DNA from: Acanthamoeba castellanii str. Neff | Lineage: Eukaryota > Discosea > Longamoebia > Acanthamoebidae | DNA length: 64,000 nucleotides | Assembly (NCBI RefSeq): GCF_000313135.1 | Contig: NW_004457584.1 | Span: forward strand, 274,768 to 338,767 | Direction of reading: 5' to 3' | Part shown: in pieces, positions 63,757-64,000 of the stretch | Layout of the letters: each line of letters begins with the position of its first letter | Position numbering within the stretch: the stretch's first letter is position 1 | Program-made: the position numbers and the translations under genes | Notes under the pieces: generated by a model | Seen by the model: only the letters and a program-made list of their open reading frames with translations | The model's database searches: none | Told to the model about the DNA's origin: nothing

Positions 63757-64000
63757 ATGGCTGCGCGACCTTCCCCTCCCAAGCCCCATGAATTGCGTAC
63801 GGGAGGCCTCACAACGGGAGGCGCCACCGCCACAGCGGGCGCTGGTGTATCGCGAATGACAGAATTTGATCGTGCGAGGGCGGCCACTGGTGCGCCGTCC
63901 CTCAGCACGGCCACAACTCCCACACTGCCTCCTCGACCTGGTACGAGAACAGGTTCCCTCATTTTGCATTTTTTTTTCGCCTTGGAGGGTCAATTTTGGA
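63757..64000 (+). CDS. First exon of a gene running off the right edge (Pro/Thr/Ala-rich N-terminus)
   Basis: ATG 63757 begins MAARPSPPKPHELRTGGLTT, followed by Gly/Ala/Thr-rich sequence with FDRARAATGAPSLST and PTLPPRPG, then a GTACGAG donor at about 63939. The rest lies beyond the window. A PPKP(W)E start followed by Gly-rich sequence and a LPPRP is how many PEX13 proteins begin, but the Trp is His here and nothing of the membrane or SH3 domain is visible. The family is therefore unassigned. Confidence 0.5.
   Translation, partial: MAARPSPPKPHELRTGGLTTGGATATAGAGVSRMTEFDRARAATGAPSLSTATTPTLPPRPGTRTGSLILHFFFALEGQFW

Overview
The window is eukaryotic nuclear DNA, most probably from an Acanthamoeba-like free-living amoeba. 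Coding DNA is very GC-rich with C/G-ending codons. Genes are packed at one per 2-3 kb on both strands and cut by many short introns (about 50-250 bp) that nearly all begin GTAC. The introns are full of CACGACA-type microsatellites and 7-10 base G or C homopolymers. The gene set (ISWI, PPWD1, SPT5, PEX5/PEX14, a tyrosine-kinase-like kinase, a LIM protein, ceramide synthase) is that of a free-living protist. The genus assignment is inference from these traits. Three runs of N (15149-15217, 25609-25629, 39927-40417) interrupt genes.

Left third (1-26 kb): the 5' part of a UXT prefoldin-like gene, a START lipid-transfer protein, a sepiapterin-reductase-like SDR, an OTUD6-type N-terminal domain protein that lacks the protease domain, a 2-hydroxychromene-2-carboxylate isomerase/GST-kappa protein, an AT-richer island (6.0-6.9 kb), a LIM protein, a centrin-like EF-hand protein divergent from a SAM methyltransferase, a HEI10/CCNB1IP1-type meiotic RING protein, an FGFR1OP2/SIKE-family coiled-coil protein, ceramide synthase, NUBP1/Nbp35, a LOG phosphoribohydrolase, RCL1, a PRR11-like protein and CIAO1. 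NUBP1 and CIAO1 belong to the same cytosolic Fe-S assembly pathway.

Middle (26-41.7 kb): an intronless SPT5 gene lies tail-to-tail with a gene whose C-terminal region matches the C-terminal homology domain of AF4/FMR2 (AFF) proteins, the scaffold of the super elongation complex. Then come TRAP1 (mitochondrial Hsp90) and, divergent from it, PPWD1 (spliceosomal cyclophilin), whose last few codons lie in an N-run. The only clearly non-genic stretch, 40.4-41.7 kb, holds nested inverted repeats, a 31-bp tandem repeat, tRNA-like fragments and 3.5 copies of a repeat of about 160 bp.

Right third (41.7-64 kb): ISWI, a kinase with a tyrosine-kinase-type catalytic loop and an 800-residue low-complexity tail, and PEX5 head-to-head with PEX14 over 192 bp. 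PEX5 is the PTS1 cargo receptor and PEX14 its docking partner, so the two sides of one binding interaction share an intergenic region. Beyond these lie a free-standing DUSP12/Yvh1-type zinc domain, an unresolved small gene, the F1-ATPase assembly factor ATPAF1/Atp11, a transcription factor combining a Rel/CudA-like Ig-fold domain with an IPT/TIG domain, and at the right edge a first exon with a PPKP...PPRPG composition.

Gene boundaries come from ATG and stop codons plus splice sites read by eye. Exon joins marked as inferred have not been tested by transcripts.
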